This document shows positions 33,674-45,079 of a stretch of 64,000 nt of DNA, one piece after another (position 1 is the stretch's first letter; every line of letters starts with the position of its first letter). This stretch comes from Aedes albopictus (lineage: Eukaryota > Arthropoda > Insecta > Diptera > Culicidae), in assembly GCF_035046485.1 (NCBI RefSeq), contig NC_085137.1:476247396-476311395 (forward strand), read 5' to 3'. The position numbers were made by a program, and so were the translations under genes. Under the pieces are notes generated by a model. That model saw nothing but the letters and a program-made list of their open reading frames with translations, was not told where the DNA came from and searched no databases.

Positions 33674-33955
33674 ACCCTTCTGGAAATCCCCTGAAACTGC
33701 CTCGAATTTCTGCTAAATTCCCCCTGAATCTCTTGGAACAGTGTTACAAAAAATATCTCATTCAGTAACAGTGAACAGTAACCAATAAATCTTTTCAGTA
33801 ATGTTTTAAAAACCAAACACATTAGTAACGGTGCTCGATAACGATAAAGGAAAGCAGAAAAAAACTGCTCTGTTCAACCGTTCATCCATTGAAAATTCTC
33901 TGCTGGTTCTCTGTTGTTCCTGCAAATCGAAACCTAACCCAGTACGACGCAAACT
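33674..33955. other. Unassigned spacer
   Basis: Short flank between copy C and the hAT element. It begins with minisatellite-like CTTCTGGAAATCCCCTGAAA. No gene was seen. Confidence 0.4.
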
Positions 33956-33963
33956 GTTTACAC

Positions 33964-35539
33964 CAATGTTTCCCAAACTTTTAGGAGGTATCGTTCCCTT
34001 AGAGCTTCAAAAAAATATTTTCGCCCCCTAGGTGAGATTTTATTTTTTCTATAGTGGAAGACTGAAACTGTGTTTAGCTAAACTGCCGTGAAGCACAAGT
34101 CAATTCCATCTGCATTTTAAGCAAAATTGGGTCAATGGCAGTTTTCGATCTTGCTTCGTATGATCTGCGTAAATAAAAATATATAGTTTGTTCAGTAAAA
34201 TCGAAAAACACCAAGTGTTTTAACCAGTTTTATATTTATGTAACGTTTTCACGTTTGAAGCGATTTGTGAAAGTTTCATAATGATAGCAGAAGTGTTCAA
34301 TTCATGGGGTTTTTTAGAAATTTCACATAGAAATCGTCTTTTGAAACATCATAGTCCATTTCCTCAATGCCTACTTTTTACAGATGGGACTGACTTGCGA
34401 TTCACGGCAGTAAAGCCTTTCAAAAGCGCTACTGTGGCAAATCTAGCAGTGCCATTCAGTGTATCTAAATCTGTGTCACTCTCATTTTCATTAAATTGTT
34501 TTGTAAATGTGTTGATTTTACGCATTTGAAAAAAAAAATAGTGAATTTTAATTATACTTACAAAATTATAGAAATCGTGTTTATGCCTACTTCTCAAACT
34601 GTTGTTAATTAAACATTGATTAATCAAAATTGAACATTAATTAATCAAAATAGAACGAACTGTGAACACATATGAACACTCGATATTCCCAGCCAGATGT
34701 TTACTCATTGTTCTTAAAAGGACTTTTTCAACAACTGAGAGTCAATGTTTGGTCACAAGTAGTTAAATAATACTGGTGGAGAATTTTAAAACAATTACAA
34801 ACATATGTTAAAACAGTGCAACTCAGAAAAATATCGGTGTGTTGCCGAGGGCTGAGAATCTTGATATGTAATAAAGAAAAATAATAATAATAAATATCGG
34901 TGTATTTTCAAATGTAGTCAATGAACTTCGTATAAATTTGAATGCTTTCTGTGTTTTAAATAAATTATCAAATAAGTTAATATGCAGCATTCATGACTAG
35001 AAAACACAGTTGTTTGAAAACACTGTGATGCGAATTTCATCAGAAAAGTGTTCTGAAATTCGTCTGATATTCATGTTTTTGCCTGATATTCATGTTTTTG
35101 CTGGAATTTCCACCATGAATAAGTCTGCCTACTAGTGGAAACGCAATTTTTCTCATCATTTCGCAAGAAAAAAATATGTTCTTTTTATAATTTTGACAAA
35201 AACTAATCACGATTCACGAATGTTCATTACAGGAGTTTCCAAATATATTTTTATTTAGATTTCCAGAATCACACAAATCCTTCAGAAATACGTGTAGCAT
35301 TATTGTCTATCAATTTTGCCAAAGAGTCCACATAAATGCCAATAATTCTGTAAAAATAAGTCGATGCTTATGTTTAATAGTCACAGCATTTTTTATTATC
35401 CTAGACCAAACTTGAATATTGAAAAAATCGCCCCCTTTATAGTATTTTCGCCCCCCAATTTTGATTTCTAAAATTTTCGCCCCCCTGGGCCTGATTTTCG
35501 CCCCCAAGGGGGCGATTTCGCCCACTTTGGGAATCACTG
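33964..35539. mobile_element. Non-autonomous hAT-type element, 1.58 kb
   Basis: The 8-bp duplication GTTTACAC flanks it (33956-33963 and 35540-35547). Ends are CAATGTTTCCCAAACTTTTA and the complement CAGTGATTCCCAAAGTGGGC, the CA(G/A)TG-TTCCCAAA form common in hAT elements. The right part holds repeated TTTTCGCCCCC words on the plus strand (35420-35520), and one lies at 34018 near the left end. The interior shows no transposase. A 51-bp retroposon is inserted at 34841-34891. Confidence 0.8.
34841..34891 (+). mobile_element. 51-bp 5'-truncated retroposon
   Basis: Flanked by AAATATCGGTGT at 34829-34840 and 34892-34903. The insert ends in AATAATAATAAT-type repeats after GTAATAAAGAAAAATAAT. This is the signature of a severely 5'-truncated LINE with an AAT tail. 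The family is not identifiable from so little sequence. Confidence 0.7.
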
Positions 35540-35547
35540 GTTTACAC

Positions 35548-36825
35548 TAACCAACCAACCAGTCAACAAACCAACCAACCATCGACTAACGGCAAAGCGT
35601 CAACTTAATTCGCACAGACCGTGAAAGAAGAATCGCATTGTGTTGATCGCAAAAATCCTCACTGATCCGCAGCAGAAGTGGCATCCCATCGTTGTCGTCG
35701 TCGTCGTGGTGACAATTGATAAGAGATATTTTGACGCTACTACTGCTGCTGCATCGCTTGCATCTCTGTTGGTTCACGTTTCAAGGTTTGGTGAACATAA
35801 ACTCTGTTTCGCGCCTTTTTGTATTCCTTTACTGATTTTACATTCCAACTAGGATTCTGTCTGCTTTTTCAGTCAGAGAGACTTGATGGTCATAACAGTT
35901 GTATTATTGTAAATTGCATATAGTTCAGACTATGGCAGTAATGGAAATTTGCAGTTTTTTTTTCTGACCATAAGGAATCTTCGTGGGTGCGACACGATAT
36001 TTCAATATAAAAAAGTAATTTACCATCTTTGTTAAAGACTGCTGAAGAAAGTTGAGAAACAGAAGACTGTCTCTAGAGATTATCAAGGGTCTTAGTGCCC
36101 AAGAAATTCTAGTTCCCTATGCCATACCTTCACCAACGAAGCCAAAAACGGCCTCCAACTTGTCCATATCGATGATGAATAAGAGCCACCACCATCATGG
36201 CAGACGAAGGTCTTTTTCAACCTTAGGTACTAATTCCCACACATTTCGCTCTTCCCGGGTTTATTCCTCATCGTACACCAACAACGTGAGTGCAGCAGAC
36301 CATGTTCAGCCTCTGGAAGAGCTACTTCCAGTTGAACATGGATGGTGTCCGACCGACGACGACGATATGGGAAGCTGAACACCGACACAGTGACAGTTTT
36401 GTACAAAACAACGCCAACGTTAGGGATTGCGAGCGCTCCCTGCACTCCACTGCCACCAGCTGACTGGCAGTGCAGCGCTGGGGAACACATTTCATAATTC
36501 CCAGCTCCCTACAATGGGATGCACTTTTTTTTCGCTGTCTGCCATACTGTCCTGGAGTACAATTCTAGCCAGGCAGGGTTGTAAAGATACAACTCTGTAG
36601 TGCTCCTGCTTCTGCTGCTTGACTACTGTGTGCGGGGGTATTATTGTCGTCATGCAACTGCACCGAGCTCCGGATGCATCAACGACTCTTGCAGTGACTT
36701 TGCGGGCTACACACGGTCTGCTGCTGTTCACGCGGGCCACGCAGATGGTATGGAAGTTGGATCAGTCAGTGGGTGCCAGATCTGCGAATTTGTTTAGATT
36801 AGGCTGGCAGGATTTTTTAAGGCAT
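35548..36825. other. Unassigned GC-richer sequence, possible unique DNA
   Basis: Starts with CCAACCAACC simple sequence, then mixed-composition DNA with GTCGTCGTCG and GACGACGACG runs. One plus-strand frame (36052-36378, 108 codons) contains SHHHHGRRRSFSTLGTNS and ends PTDDDDMGS. It has no recognised domain. I cannot tell host exon from chance, and the other frames overlap in both directions. Confidence 0.35.
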
Positions 36826-36829
36826 CTTA

Positions 36830-36960
36830 TATGAAGGGTCCCTATAGCCACAGCAGTAAAGGCGTGATCATGCTGAGGGTAATGAGTTTGATTCCCGGTA
36901 TTCCGCAGAATTCTACGGAGTTCAGCTAGGCCGATTCTCAAAATTTTGCCTTCCGAAATT
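36830..36960 (+). mobile_element. tRNA-SINE fragment
   Basis: Contains a tRNA-like block: CTATAGCCACAGCAGTAA (A-box region) and GAGTTTGATTCCCGG (B box) about 50 bp apart, with CATGCTGAGGGTAATGAG between. The 3' body diverges quickly, so this is an old or truncated copy of a second SINE family in the window. Confidence 0.55.
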
Positions 36961-36964
36961 GGAT

Positions 36965-39045
36965 TTCGTCGAAACAAAACGGGTGGAGTATCCAAAAATA
37001 GATAAAAGAAATGATATATCAGCTGTTCCATAAAAAATCGATATAGTGCATCTCGAAAAATTATGGCACTTGAAGGGTTTGTAGTTTATGAAAAATTATT
37101 AGAACCGTGTTTTTGATTTCATCATTAGAGCGACCAAATTTCTTCATCATCATCAGAAATCATAACTTTTGACCAGTTGACCAATTTAAAAAAAATTTCT
37201 TGTATTGCTTCAGTACTGTCATGGTTCAATCAGAGCAGGTTACTCAAGGCTTCCGAATTGGAGTTCACCCTGTACCTACCGATACGCTACCATGGAAATG
37301 ACTTTAATATTGTACCTTATTAAGAATTCAGTATTCTGGGGAAACCCTTCCATTTTCACGAAATATTTCTGTAATTCGGAAATTCAGCATAAATTCTCGT
37401 AGAGATTCCTTCGAAAATATTTACGAATGAATTTTTATTCAATGTATGTACTACTTTAGAAATTTCTCCACCTACAGGGACACCACCAGAATTCATTGGA
37501 ATTTTATTCGGGGTTATTCATGAAAAAATCCGTTAATTGCATAAAAAGAGATTTCTCGCAAGATATTCAAAACTGATTAAACATGATTTCTCAAATGATT
37601 CTGAATGATTTCTTATTTAGATTCCACTGAAGATTTCTCCAGGTCACATGCATTCCTGCTTATGTTTTTCCGTGAAAATTACTCCAGCGATTCCTCAAGA
37701 AATTCTTTCAAAAACTTCACCAGGAATTTTCCTAGGGTTTTCTCGGGGAGTTTTTTTTAAAGACTTCTCAAAAGATTCATTTTGAAATTATTTAACGGAT
37801 TTCTTCAGAAATTCCTAGGACATTCTTTTAGGAATTGCCACATATGTATGCTAATGTGAAAGTTCCTTTGGAGATCGCTCTACGCTGCAGGTATTACATA
37901 CGATTTATTTAAATATTTCTTCAGCGATTCTTTCAGAAAATTTTCCGGGATGCTGCAAGAATTTCTTCAAAGGGGAAATTTCATGCCAAACTAAAACATC
38001 CTGTACCTTGTCATTTTTCAAGGACTTTTCGATAAATTTTACCATGTAAGTATGCCTGTAGGGGGCTTTTGAGTACTCCCAAGAATTTCTAAAATATATT
38101 CCTAAAAAAATATTTCTAATAAATTTCTTCAGTGTTTTTTAAGAATTCCTCGAGGATAATTTTTACGTCTGCAGGTTTTCCTTCAAAAAACAAAAAAAAA
38201 ATCTTTTAATTGTATATTGCCAATGATTTCTTCCAAATATTCCTTCACAAAGTCTTCCAGAGATCCCTAAGAAAAGTTTGTTGGGAGATTTCTTCAAGAA
38301 TTCCAAAAGTATCTTTCTCAGCAATGTCTGCAGACATTTTTAGCAGATTCCTTCAAAGGTTCCTCTATGAATTTCTCTAGGAATCCATCAAGAAATTTCT
38401 CAAGCGCTTTTTACTCGGAGTAACTTGTTGGAGATTCTTTCCAAAACTCATCCCAGGATTTCTTCAGAAGTTTATTCAAGGATTTTAAACAAATTCTACC
38501 GAAAATTCAGTTGCAGGTTTTTTAAAAAAACACTGGATTTTTTCTCCAACGATTTCTTCAGCCTCTTAGAGATCAATCCAGATATTTGACTAGCCATTTC
38601 TTTGAAAAAATCTGAAGATTATTATTGAAGGCCTTGCATGGATCGCTTCGGAAATCTTTCCATGCATGCAATCAACTGTAGATAGCGATTTCTTCACAAA
38701 ATGTGTCAGGGAATTTTTAAGAAAATCTACCAGTGATGCCTTTAGAGATTTCTCTGAGAATTCCCTTAAAAATCTTCTAGAGATTTCATAAAAAAATCTT
38801 AGTTGCCTTTAGAAATTCTAGATTAGCTTTCTAGAGATTACTTCTGAAATTTATGTAGGTTTTCCTATAAACTATCGGGAGGATTTTCTGAGAGTATTCC
38901 TGGAGCAAGCTGTTGACGTATTTCTGCAGGAATTCCTGTGTGTGAGAATGCTTGAGTAAACGTATTGCTAAACTCATAACTGCTGAAACCAGAGATTTTT
39001 TGTGAATTTGATAAAGATTCCGTGGAGAAATTCTTAGATTTATCC
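36965..39045. repeat. Decayed ATTCCTCCAGGA minisatellite
   Basis: From about 37385 the sequence is a heavily mutated form of the 12-bp family: AGATTCCTTCGAAAA, TTTCTCCAGG, CACCAGGAATTTTCC and GGAATTCCTGTG. 36965-37384 has no recognisable feature. No gene was seen. Confidence 0.55.
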
Positions 39046-39175
39046 ACAGAAGAAATGCCTGACATATGTCTGTAGACATACATAGAGAAATCCCGAAGGG
39101 ATCTCTGTATTAACTCATGCAGGAATCTCTGTGAGAATTCTTTTCTGGATCACTAAAAGTAAGAATATAAGAATG
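39046..39175. repeat. 130-bp block duplicated on both sides of the LINE complex
   Basis: CAGAAGAAATGCCTGACATA, AGAAATCCCGAAGGGATCTC and GGATCACTAAAAGTAAGAA appear here and again, at high identity, at 51817-52062. There the block is split by a 115-bp TTAA MITE. The two copies bracket the 12.6-kb LINE complex in the same orientation. That is too long for a target duplication and suggests a tandem duplication, or insertion into a repeated unit. Confidence 0.65.
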
Positions 39176-39189
39176 AAAGTAAAAATTTC

Positions 39190-39975
39190 CCGGCTGTTCG
39201 GGCCCGTATGAAGTTGATCATCAAAATTAACTTCTTTTCTCGATCAGCCTAGATAGCTGTGTAGTGTCGGTAGCGGTTGTCACAATTGACTGAGAATAAC
39301 ACTACAGACTGCCTGTTCCGGTGGTAAGAGTCCATTAAACAGGTGACCCCTAACTCATGGCGTGATGCGGCTTCATGCTTACCGTGCCTAGGAATAAATG
39401 GAGGGTGGTCTAATGAAAACCTAACCGCAAACGGAGCCTGTGGAGTACCAGGGCACCCTATACAGCATGTTGCCCTTACTACGCTAACCGAAGCAATGGT
39501 GCAAGGGACCTTGTGTTTCTCCGAGACAATCGGCTGCCCTACTTTAGTCTCACTTGAGGCTAAATAAGGGCGGGATTATGAAGATGTTGTTAATTAGTTT
39601 AAATTTTCACCTATATGATTTCGCATTATGTGAATTACACAGTGTATTCTGTGTATCCTCGCCTTTGGCGTTTTCCTATCGATACCGATTTGGTTTTGTT
39701 GCTGCTGTTCTTTGTTGTGCTGTTGTTGCTAAGAGTTTAATCTTGTCTAGTTTGGGTAGTGTCTACCTTTAGGATAGCTCAGATCAATCTTCAGCATAAA
39801 AAAACAGCAACATTTAATCTTTGCAGACTTATGCAAAATGGTTCAGCCCAAGTGGCCTTTGTCCAAGAACCTTACTTCCGTAAGGGGTATTTCTATCTCG
39901 GAAACCTTGTGAACCCGGTGTTTGCTACTTTCAGTAAACATGAAATGGCAAACTCGCGTGTCATGCCGCGAGCCT
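39190..39975 (+). pseudogene. LOA/R1-like LINE, 5' UTR and start of endonuclease
   Basis: After a GC-richer leader (39190-39760), the frame from 39759 reads MSTFRIAQINLQHKKTATFN and then AQVAFVQEPYFRKGYFYLGN. These are the first conserved blocks of an apurinic-type endonuclease (EEP fold): the N-terminal Asn and the QEP-type Glu motif that binds the catalytic metal. This matches LOA/R1-group LINEs such as those known from Aedes. Coding similarity stops at about 39975, where an insertion begins. The lineage continues at 41018, 41660, 48213 and 51302. Confidence 0.75.
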
Positions 39976-39976
39976 G

Positions 39977-41012
39977 TGGTCAAATTATTGGGGGGGCAAA
40001 GCCTGTTTTTTCTGATTTTTTGTATAGGAAAATAAAAAAATCGTCAAATACACGGTGTTCAATAAGTTCGGATACACAGTAAAATTGAATTTATTTCCCA
40101 TCTGTAATTCAGTTTTGCAAAGTAAATTTATTAATTGAAAGCTCACATAATACTGATCAAATACAGTATATGTTTTGAAATAAACTGTCCTTTATCCTTT
40201 TGCAATAATTGCAAATGTGTCTCAAGTTCCTTTTGGCCGGCACGCACGTCTGTCATTGGTATTTCGTCTAGCTTTTATTGAGTAATGGCGTTAAGTTGAA
40301 TCAAATTAGGTTGTTGTCCTCAGCATTAGTGGTAGCAACTATGGCCATACGAAATAATCTATAAGATTCAGATTGGGTGAAATACGGACTCATTTTATTT
40401 TGATCTTTAAAATTTCTAAAATTGCCGCTATACCTGGTTTAATGATTTGTGTTTTGTCAAAAAACAAGGTTGCGTTATATCTCAGTTTAATCCATAGTTA
40501 TCTTTTCCAAAACTTGATTATATCCCTATTGTGGCAAATTTGAACCAAAATTGGCTTTATATAATGTTTTTATGCCATTTTCATAGATTTAAGCACATTT
40601 TGACTAAACTTGCAAATTTATCACCATATCATCACTGAAATAGCAGTGTAAAGGTTTTGTCTATTAATTTAGTTATTTTAATATAGTATAGTGAGATATA
40701 AACTCAAAAGTCAACGTTTTAGACTTCTGTAGCTTGAGCAACTTATCGAAAATAATTCCAGCGTGCCGGAGCTAACAAACTTTAGATACATCTAAGGCTT
40801 TTAAAAAAAAGTAGAAAAAAAACTTTATTCAAAACCATATGCTATATTTGATCAGTGTTATATGACCTTCCAATAAATACATTTACTTTGAAAATCTGAA
40901 TTACAGATATGAAATTAATTGAAGTTATATGGTGTATCCGAACTTATTGAACACCCTGTATTGGGGGGGGGGGGCAAACCTATGCTTGCTCCCCCCCCTA
41001 AGTTGGCGCCTA
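39977..41012. mobile_element. Insertion in the LINE with GGGGGGGCAAA ends
   Basis: Left part TTATTGGGGGGGCAAAGCC (from about 39989) and right part GGGGGGGGGGCAAACC, then GCTTGCTCCCCCCCC and TAAGTTGGCGCCTATGCG (40963-41012), bracket the 908-bp TA-flanked element. The LINE frame breaks on the left and resumes at 41018 with about a hundred codons missing, so insertion was accompanied by a deletion. Boundaries are approximate. Confidence 0.45.
40051..40958. mobile_element. TA-flanked TIR element, 908 bp
   Basis: TA at 40049-40050 and 40959-40960. Ends CACGGTGTTCAATAAGTTCG and the complement of CGAACTTATTGAACACCCTG are inverted and match across about 28 bp with one mismatch near the tip. TTCAATAAGT ends with TA targets are typical of Tc1/mariner-related elements. 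It is AT-rich with no transposase frame, so non-autonomous. Confidence 0.8.
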
Positions 41013-41017
41013 TGCGT

Positions 41018-41592
41018 CTATTGTTCGGTTTATTTACCGCATGATGAACCATCCCCTCCGGATGCTTTCGAACAAGTCATCGCATACTGTACTTCAAAAG
41101 GCCTACCGCTAATTGTTGGCAGTGATGCTTATGCTCACCATATCATCTGGGGCAGCTCAGACATTAACTTGAGAGGCTCCAGTTTGATGGAGTACTTGAG
41201 TAGTACAGATCTTGCATTACTTAACATAGGCAACCGCCCAACCTTCATGGTATCTGCTAGAGAGGAAGTGTTAGACATAACGCTTTGCTCTAGTAGAATT
41301 AGTCACGAGCTGACCAATTGGCATGTGTAAGATGAAGAATCTTTATCTGACCATCGCTACACTTTTTTTGAACATTTAAATGTTACTTCGCAAACATTGC
41401 GTTTCAGGAATCCCCGGTCAACAAACTGGGATCTTTTTTACTGATTTGGTTGCGACCAAATTTCATGGATACTCACCATCAATTGACACTCCAAGTGATT
41501 TAAATGATGCCGTTGATACTACAACGACCTTCATCATGGAAGCTTTTGAAGAAGCATGCCCTCTACGGTCTGTGAAGATCACAAGAAGAACC
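41018..41592 (+). pseudogene. LINE endonuclease C-terminal half
   Basis: Frame CSVYLPHDEPSPPDAFEQ, then LPLIVGSDAYAHHIIWGSS and SLMEYLSSTDLALLNIGNRP, then VLDITLCSSRI. In EEP-type LINE endonucleases the metal-binding loop is normally SDANAHH; here the Asn is Tyr, so the active site is lost. A stop codon follows THWHV-like NWHV at 41328-41330, just before the catalytic SLSDHRY block, which is still readable at about 41340-41360. It is therefore a pseudogene. A 55-bp retroposon tail is inserted after 41592. Confidence 0.8.
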
Positions 41593-41647
41593 CGAAGTGT
41601 AGAATTAGCTCTAAGTTAAAATACACAAAAATAAAAACAAAAAAAAA
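41593..41647 (+). mobile_element. 55-bp retroposon tail in the LINE
   Basis: Inserted sequence starts CGAAGTGTAGAATTAGCTC and ends in an A-rich run. The flanks ACAAGAAGAACC (41581-41592) and ACAAGAGGAACC (41648-41659) are a 12-bp target duplication with one change. The 3'-tail wording resembles a jockey-clade mosquito LINE (Juan-like). That name is from memory and tentative. Confidence 0.7.
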
Positions 41648-41659
41648 ACAAGAGGAACC

Positions 41660-42054
41660 CCTTGGTGGAACTCTGATTTGGCGAAACTCAGGAAACAATG
41701 TAGAAAGAATTGGAACAGACGACGTTCGGATGGTTCGGAGGCTTGCAGGTTGGCTCACAAGGCCCACAGGAAAGCTCTCCGGTCTGCTAAACGATCCGGC
41801 TGGAACCACCTTTGTACAAATGTTTTCAGTTTGAGTGAAGTTAGTCGGTTAAATAAAATCCTTGCGAAATCTAAGGATTTCCTAATGAACGAACTTCGTT
41901 TGCCAAATGGCGATCTGACTTCCTCTGATGAGGAAGTTCTGGAATGCTTATTCAGCACACCCTTCCCTGGATGCGTGGATATTACTTCTTCGGATGAACC
42001 TGATGTCTTTTCTTGTAGTTACGATTCCATGGCTTCGGCTCGAAGTATTGCAAC
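41660..42054 (+). pseudogene. LINE linker between endonuclease and RT
   Basis: Frame from about 41660 includes LAKLRKQCRKNWNRRRSDGS, SEVSRLNKILAKSKDFLMNE and LRLPNGDLTSSDEEVLECLF, the usual region just N-terminal of the reverse transcriptase in R1/LOA-type LINEs. It ends at GCAAC (42050-42054), the target site of the LTR element, and continues at 48213 in matching sense. Confidence 0.8.
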
Positions 42055-42235
42055 TGTGGTAACGATCCTGGAGGATCAAGTACAATATCACGCGCGCTGC
42101 GAGGCGGACTGAACTGTACGTTCGTATGGCCGGAGATAGACTGATCGCATGCGCCACAAATCACACCGACCAACATCTATCGGGTGCGCCCGAAGCACAC
42201 GAAGGGAAACGAATATTAATTGATACTCTACCACA
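42055..42235 (-). repeat. 3' LTR of the LARD-like element
   Basis: 181 bp. Plus-strand ends are TGTGGTAACG and CTCTACCACA, so both LTR tips carry TGTGGTA/TACCACA. No difference from the 48032-48212 copy was found on reading. The sense (minus) strand holds two TCAGTC/TCAGTCC words resembling the arthropod initiator. A short open frame here is an LTR by-product. Confidence 0.9.
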
Positions 42236-42248
42236 TCCTCTTTTTCCT
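42236..42248 (-). other. Polypurine tract
   Basis: On the minus strand AGGAAAAAGAGGA lies immediately upstream of the 3' LTR, as required to prime plus-strand DNA synthesis. This fixes the element's orientation. Confidence 0.8.
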
Positions 42249-42534
42249 ATAAAAAGGATGTTTTCTTTCATTTTTTTTTACTTCACAGTGTCTACTGATA
42301 GTCAATATAGGTATGACTCATTGTTTTTGTTTTGATTGAGAATCAGCAAAAATAAAGCATTTAATACATACTCATCTGAACTACTTCGAACTCTCCACTA
42401 TTTACAGAATTTGAACGTTATAAATACCGATTATATAAATGCGTTATTTCTTTCATGGAAGAGCATAAACACACAATTATATCCTTTCTTTTTTTAAAAT
42501 TAGTTAGAAATCAAGTTCACCGAATCTAAATTAG

Positions 42535-42649
42535 CCCTCGAGCGATCGCGCTGTTGTATTTTGTACAACACGTTGAAAAAATCTCGCTTTTTGTACTCAG
42601 CATTAGTGTGGTGCTGACGCAGGTAGTCAACCGCGCGAGTTACGGAAGG
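42535..42649. mobile_element. TTAA-type MITE, 115 bp
   Basis: Flanked by TTAG (42531-42534) and TTAA (42650-42653). It starts CCCTCGAGCGATCGCG and ends CGCGCGAGTTACGGAAGG. The length and the CCCTCGAGC start match the 115-bp element at 51886-52000. It lies inside the LARD-like element. Confidence 0.6.
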
Positions 42650-44228
42650 TTAACAGTTTATAAGTTAACACTGCGCAATTCACTCTCTTCTGAACAGAAT
42701 CAATGATTTATATGACATAAACTCTCATCCAACGCGACAAAGTTTTAGAGCTTTTGATAATTCTATTTTATAGTGCTGATGAAACTGTAATGACAATGAT
42801 AACCAAGAATTTGGTATGTTCATAGTTATGACACGAAGCGCATATTTAAATGACATGTGAAAGAAACACTTGTCATTTAAAATGTTGGCATTATATCAGC
42901 TATACAAATACTGTAATTCATTCAATCACTTTGGGTTATGTTTAGTTTAAAGAAACTACTGTATCTGACATACAGTACAATACCACAGTTGAAGTTTAGA
43001 TATTACAAACCCAATGATACCACATTTTTCCTTACCTATTTCTGATCAACTGGTGTTTCAATAAGGCGTTTAAATACCAATTGTTTTGAACATATATATT
43101 TTTCCCCTAATGTAACATGCCATGCATACATCATGTTACTACGTAAAATGTGATCTACAAAAAAACTAGTAGTTTACTATATTTGTCGAGAGGTTTAACA
43201 ATGATATTCGACATCATAAAATATTTTTACGTTCTTCATCGGTTAGTCAATACTTTGCAATTGTTTACGCACACCATCCACTCTCAAACAGATTTTTGAC
43301 CATTTTTCCGGAGCTTACTTTTTTTTTATACATTACATTAAATTATTTATTCTATTTTTTTTTACATCCAACAATTGTCGTAATAATGTAGCACCCCTTG
43401 TTGATGATAGATTATTGTTTTGCTTGCACAATTTAAAATATTGTGCACTATTCAAAGATTAAAACATACTTCCTCAATACGGGTCGATGCTGTTTAAGTT
43501 GCATCATGATGAGAAACAAGAAGCTCATTTTCAAAATTGGCAGTTTCATACTAAAATCATGTCATAACGAGAAAGAATAGACTGTAACAACTGCACTTTG
43601 CTACGTAATTTTTTTTTTCAGCTTACTCGTCCAAACATTTCTTGATGGGTTTATTGCCAGCATCAACGATTAACATACTTAGCATCCCTTGAAAGAATAA
43701 GGCCTTCTGATCCACGGCTATCACAGCCATTCTATATTACTTGACAACCTGGCACTGCAATTTAAATTTGTTAGTACTATCGAGAATACGCTCACTCTTG
43801 ATATTCCACTCAGTATTGCCTTTTAGTTCATGGTAATGCTATGCTACATACTAAACGACCACTCCGAGTAAAATTGGATTAGACACAAGGTTTTTTTTTC
43901 ATGGAGTCCAAGCTACGATTACTTTTATTTCGAATGGGATACGTTACATAGCCAATAGAACAGGAGTTTGATGCATGTATTCTTAACGAGAAAGCCTACG
44001 AAAATAGTCGTATCTCAATGGATGAAAAATCACACCTTTTACTAATATATGTTTTTGTTTATCAATACCACTTCTTACAATTGCGTTTTGATCAATGCTT
44101 CACGCTCTTCACTAAATATGCTATAAACTCTCTCCTTCTCCCTTTGAACTATTTACTCAGACAAACTTTCATAGTGTGGAGTGTACAACAATGATTCGCT
44201 GGCAATACTGTATTCCTATTTCCGATTA

Positions 44229-44352
44229 ACCTTCTCCATGCATTAGCTGAAGCTCACCACGCGGACGTGGCGCACACTCATGGTGTCTGTTTGGGTTACA
44301 ATGATCTCATTGCACGACTAGGTTTAAACAAGCCTGTTATTAAATAAATAAA
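44229..44352 (+). repeat. Possible LINE 3' end fragment
   Basis: A short frame LAEAHHADVAHTHGVCLGYN continues to a stop at about 44346 and is followed by AAATAAATAAAAAAA, like the poly-A end of a non-LTR element. It is too short to assign and could be chance. Confidence 0.3.
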
Positions 44353-45079
44353 AAAACCGTCTTCTAAGTTCCCTTCATGAATGCTCAGTAATTATGACAG
44401 ATCATAACAAAACGACCAGATTTGGCAAACAGTGTACTTTTTGACATAGCAACCATATCTTAGTCTTGAGGAATAACGCAGTGATTTATCTTTGAAAATC
44501 AGTCTAATGGTCAAAGATATGTTTTATCCGTACTTTGATTCTTTCATATGTTTGTTTTCTTTATTGGGTTACACAATCTATAAACAGAGGTGTTTTTTTT
44601 TTGTTCCTCGTGATGCCGAAGTTTTTCGCCACACCTGCCGCAACCCCACTGCTACTGAACAAGTTTTTTTTTTAAGAATAAATCAGTGTTGTAAAAAGCA
44701 GTTATAAACAGAATGCCTTCACAATGTATGATTTAACAATGGTCGCATAATTCCTACAACATACTCAAACTATTTCACGGTATCCATCTACAACATACGT
44801 TTTACGTCTATGTGAGATATCAATCAATAATTTTACTTCGCTTGATTATCATATTTAAATATGTAGTCCATTTTTGACTACAAAACGTATCTAATACTAC
44901 AACACAAACAAAGTTTTCACATTTTCCATAATCCAAGTTCCGTTTAGGAACCATTCCCATTGAAGAAAAGTACATCATGTCCCAAACGACATAATCGCCC
45001 ATTTATCCAATATCTCATTGTTGCATCATTTAGAAGCAATCGCTCAGAAAATTGAAATTATCATCAAATGAATTTGTCA

